In this document: positions 6,046-8,102 of the stretch, one piece after another
Layout of the letters: every line of letters starts with the position of its first letter
How positions within the stretch are numbered: position 1 is the stretch's first letter
Assembly: GCA_964589725.1 (NCBI GenBank)
Contig: CAZPUJ010000305.1
Location: forward strand, 1-8,102
Source of the DNA: CAYSHJ01 sp964589725
GTDB taxonomy: Bacteria > Planctomycetota > Planctomycetia > Planctomycetales > Planctomycetaceae
Reading direction: 5' to 3'
DNA length: 8,102 bases
Program-made: the position numbers and the translations under genes
The notes under the pieces: generated by a model
What the model was told of the DNA's origin: nothing
Seen by the model: only the letters and a program-made list of their open reading frames with translations
Databases searched by the model: none

Positions 6046-7097
6046 AGACACTCAGCACTTTGGCAACATTGCTTGCGGTCGTTCTCTGCGCCGCGTCGCC
6101 GGCATTCGCACAGAACGCCGCCACACCGACGTCCGCCGCGCCGCTCACTGAACTGAAGGTCATCGAGCGAGTCACCTCGTCCGTCGATCGCGGTCTCGAA
6201 CACCTCGCCTCGAAGCAGAAGCCGGACGGCAGCTTCGATGACTGCAACGCTGGCAACGCGCTGACGATCCTGGCGTTCCTCGGGCGAGGCCACGTGCCCG
6301 GACGCGGACAGTACAAAGAGGTGTTGCAGCGCGGGCGGCAATATCTGTTGAAGACGCAGCGCGACGACGGAGCATTTGTCTCGCGACGTCAAGCCGGAGC
6401 GGGGCTGATGTACGAGCATGGCTTGAGCACACTCGCGACTGCCGAGCTGTACGGCATGGACCCTGATCCGAGCGTCGAGGAAAAACTTCGCAAGGCGGTG
6501 AAGGTCATCATTAACGCGCAGTCACCCAACGGCGGCTGGCGGTACAACCCGGTTCCGGGCGATCACGACTTGAGCGTCAGCGTGATGCAGATCGTCGCGC
6601 TGCGAGCAGCCAACAATGCCGAGATTCCGGTCCCCAGTGAGGTCATCGAGAAGGCGGCCAAGTACGTCCGCTATTGTGCGCACCCGAATGGCGGCTACGG
6701 CTATCAAGGGCCGGCTCAGGGAGCACAAACGTCGGCGGCGGGAGCCGTGTCGCTGCAACTTTTGGGCAAGTACGATGACCCCACGCTCCCGAAAACGCTC
6801 GACTTCCTCGCCAAGTTTCCAGTCGAATGGTCCGCCAACGGAGTCCAATATTGGTACTACTTCCATTACTACGCCGTGCAGGCCAACTATCAGGCGGGCG
6901 GTAAACACTGGAACGACTGGCATCCGCGTATCCGCGAACTGTTGCTCTCCAAACAAAACCCCGAGGGCAGTTGGGACGTCCCCAGCGGTACCGCCGAGAA
7001 CGCCGGCGTCGTCGGCCCCAACAATATCTACTGGACCGCCATGGCCTCGGTCATTCTCGAAATCTACATGCACTTTCTGCCAGCCTATCAGAGGTAA
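6036..7097 (+). CDS. Secreted squalene-cyclase-like alpha/alpha-toroid repeat protein
   Basis: 353 residues from the ATG chosen by its Shine-Dalgarno spacing. The first 25 form a Sec signal peptide (basic MRIK, hydrophobic core, AFA then Gln at 26), so the mature protein acts outside the inner membrane. At least five prenyltransferase/squalene-oxidase-type repeats are visible through their QW-like turns: KQKPDGSF (60-67), TQRDDGAF (107-114), AQSPNGGWRY (161-170), AHPNGGYGY (215-223) and KQNPEGSW (306-313). The helices between them fit an alpha/alpha barrel. An aromatic block sits at 272-279 (YWYYFHYY). The class II cyclase DXDD motif is absent; the nearest is DHDLS (176-180). True cyclases are also about twice as long. 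It is therefore more likely a binding or scaffold protein than a terpene cyclase. The gene lies 33 bases after the VWA gene and six before the next gene, consistent with an operon. Confidence 0.88.
   Translation: MRIKTLSTLATLLAVVLCAASPAFAQNAATPTSAAPLTELKVIERVTSSVDRGLEHLASKQKPDGSFDDCNAGNALTILAFLGRGHVPGRGQYKEVLQRGRQYLLKTQRDDGAFVSRRQAGAGLMYEHGLSTLATAELYGMDPDPSVEEKLRKAVKVIINAQSPNGGWRYNPVPGDHDLSVSVMQIVALRAANNAEIPVPSEVIEKAAKYVRYCAHPNGGYGYQGPAQGAQTSAAGAVSLQLLGKYDDPTLPKTLDFLAKFPVEWSANGVQYWYYFHYYAVQANYQAGGKHWNDWHPRIRELLLSKQNPEGSWDVPSGTAENAGVVGPNNIYWTAMASVILEIYMHFLPAYQR
7090..7094 (+). promoter_or_regulatory. Ribosome binding site of the last gene, next to the toroid stop codon
   Basis: AGAGG sits nine bases before the ATG at 7104 and directly abuts the toroid gene's TAA (7095-7097). 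A ribosome finishing the upstream gene would cover this site, so the two genes are probably translationally coupled. Confidence 0.65.
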
Positions 7098-7103
7098 CAC
7101 GCC

Positions 7104-7919
7104 ATGGTGACGTCGTTTCACCATCATGCCAACTCAGGACGCGACCGTAGGCCGACCGACGTCCGAACGCGGGCGCCGTTGGCGTTACGGTTAAACATTC
7201 TGTTTGCCTCATTATTGTTTTCGACGACCTCTTCGTTTGCCGCAGAGAAAGCCATCGGGGCGATCACCGGGGTGCTGGAGCCGGCCGATGGTCTCACATC
7301 GGTGACGGCCGTCAATCGAGCGATCGACAAGCCGGACAAGTCGTATGTCGGACTATTTGACGCGAGGAGTGGCAAGTTTACGATTCCGGTGTTGACGATT
7401 GACGCCACCTATGATGTGGTCATCGAAACGAAGGACCAACTGCTCGAAGGGGTCAACCTGACGGTGCCGCGGTCGGACTTTGACGAGGAGCAACCGCTTT
7501 CGAAAGAAGACGTCGCGATCATCCGCGAGAAGGTGTTCGGGCTTAACCAGTTTGAGGATCAGGTCGAGATTCTTGGGATCGAAGGGAACATCCAGCACGC
7601 GGCGATTCTGCTGAATAAAGTCCGCACGAAGCCGTTGGGAAACTCGCAGCCCGGGGAAATTATTTGGCGTGCAGAGCTGTGGCACTACCAGCGGCCGGAA
7701 GAGACCTGGTTGAAGGCTCAGGATGAGCTGTTTATCGTGTTGCATCGGGAGCGCTTGCAGGGAAGCATGTTCGAGAAAAGATCCGTCACGTTCGATCCCG
7801 CCTTGGGGGGCATCAAGCTGACGGAAGAGGAGCCCAGACGAGAGCTTGGCCGCATCGATTTGCCGCAGGCCAAGCCGGGAGTGCGGTTGCGGAAGAAAGA
7901 ATCCGGGGCGAAAAAATGA
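7104..7919 (+). CDS. Secreted protein of unknown function with an Ig-like N-terminal half
   Basis: 271 residues; I do not recognise a named family. A hydrophobic export segment (about 26-42) ends in SSFA then AEK, a plausible signal peptidase I site after residue 46. There is no lipobox cysteine. Before it is an unusually long polar N-region of about 25 residues, including HHH at 6-8 and several Arg. Residues 50-123 alternate strand and turn (ITGVLEPADG, YVGLFDARSGKFTIPVL, TYDVVIETKD, GVNLTVP), which suggests a small beta sandwich like carboxypeptidase-regulatory domains. The second half (130-215) is mixed alpha/beta with an aromatic patch at ELWHYQRPEETWL (191-203), and the C-terminus is basic. 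The ATG at 7104 has a Shine-Dalgarno sequence, so it is preferred. A TTG at 7179 would give a normal-length signal peptide but has no such site. The gene lies six bases after the toroid gene and is probably an exported accessory of that operon. Confidence 0.8.
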   Translation: MVTSFHHHANSGRDRRPTDVRTRAPLALRLNILFASLLFSTTSSFAAEKAIGAITGVLEPADGLTSVTAVNRAIDKPDKSYVGLFDARSGKFTIPVLTIDATYDVVIETKDQLLEGVNLTVPRSDFDEEQPLSKEDVAIIREKVFGLNQFEDQVEILGIEGNIQHAAILLNKVRTKPLGNSQPGEIIWRAELWHYQRPEETWLKAQDELFIVLHRERLQGSMFEKRSVTFDPALGGIKLTEEEPRRELGRIDLPQAKPGVRLRKKESGAKK

Positions 7920-7923
7920 ATGA

Positions 7924-8012
7924 GCCACGGAGGTACACAGATGAAACACGGACGAGGTGGTCTTCGTTCAATCGTTGCCTGATCCGTGTTTCATCGGTGT
8001 TTCATCCGTGGC
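7924..8012. repeat. Large imperfect inverted repeat after the last gene
   Basis: The arms are GCCACGGA (7924-7931) with TCCGTGGC (8005-8012), ACAC (7935-7938) with GTGT (7997-8000), and GATGAAACACGGA (7940-7952) with TCCGTGTTTCATC (7983-7995), an uninterrupted 13-base stem. The loop is 30 bases. The right arm also holds an 11-base near-duplicate (GTGTTTCATCG then GTGTTTCATCC). No T-run follows, so if it ends transcription it does so by hairpin alone. CCACGGATGAAACACGG-type units are, from memory, widely dispersed in planctomycete and verrucomicrobial intergenic DNA, so this is likely a MITE-like or REP-like element. Confidence 0.8.
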
Positions 8013-8102
8013 CGAAATCAGCGTGATCCTTTCGTTCGCAGTGTTCGGTGGGCTAAACGTTGGCGACGTTGATTCTGCGTATCTTGAAAATTTAGTCGTT
8101 TC
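8013..8102. other. Tail of the window with no recognised feature
   Basis: Ninety bases follow the inverted repeat. I see no convincing open frame, RNA gene or clear promoter. The last 20 bases are AT-richer than the rest and could be the start of a promoter region for a gene beyond the window, but this cannot be supported here. Confidence 0.4.

Noticed and set aside
5253..6419. 388-codon open frame on the minus strand across the junction of the VWA and toroid genes
   Set aside because: It is antisense to two well-supported genes, its translation is a composition-driven mix rich in Arg, Gln and Glu with no recognisable domain, and no ribosome site supports it.
6561..6575. DHDLS as a terpene cyclase DXDD active site
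   Set aside because: The fourth position is not Asp, the protein is about half the length of class II cyclases, and it is exported.
7916..8026. 36-residue gene overlapping the stop of the last CDS
   Set aside because: It lies almost entirely in a large inverted repeat of a dispersed type and has no recognisable protein features.

Overview
The window looks like a piece of a Planctomycetota chromosome. The sequence is moderately GC-rich. All four genes lie on the + strand, and their families are ones I associate with planctomycete cell-envelope loci: a long coiled-coil DUF4175-like protein, a membrane-anchored von Willebrand A (VWA) protein with an inactive glutamine-amidotransferase-like domain, and a secreted squalene-cyclase-like alpha/alpha-toroid. 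The assignment rests on recalled family resemblance, not on a search. No phage, transposase, tRNA, rRNA or CRISPR sequence was seen.

Layout. Bases 1-3429 hold a large gene whose 5' end lies outside the window. It encodes Ig-like beta domains followed by a very long charged and Gln/Glu/Lys-rich coiled-coil region. The 158-base gap that follows is packed with short repeats: three consecutive perfect palindromes, then a repeated TTCCTGCCA motif next to the next start codon. Bases 3588-6002 encode the VWA/GATase1-like membrane protein. After 33 bases, which include a good Shine-Dalgarno sequence, comes the secreted toroid protein (6036-7097). Six bases later comes a secreted protein of unknown function (7104-7919). 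The window ends with a large imperfect hairpin (7924-8012) and about 90 bases with no recognisable content.

How the genes may work together. In planctomycetes such proteins often accompany a MoxR AAA ATPase, a DUF58 protein and BatA-like VWA proteins, so the missing upstream sequence may hold those genes. The likely theme is a membrane-anchored MIDAS/VWA protein plus a long coiled-coil protein on or across the inner membrane, with two exported partners in the periplasm. The substrate and purpose are unknown. Close spacing of genes 2-3-4, and translational-coupling geometry between 3 and 4, support an operon. Gene 1 may be read through the palindromes or partly uncoupled by them.

Most notable observations: (i) gene 1 carries a module of about 170 residues, resembling one I recall from planctomycete DUF1549/DUF1553 cytochrome-type proteins, inside what is normally a continuous Ig-like region; (ii) immediately after it, two dispersed-type palindromic repeats are translated in frame; (iii) at least four unrelated palindromic or direct repeat types occur within 8 kb. 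I did not find a clearly defined new defence or mobile system.
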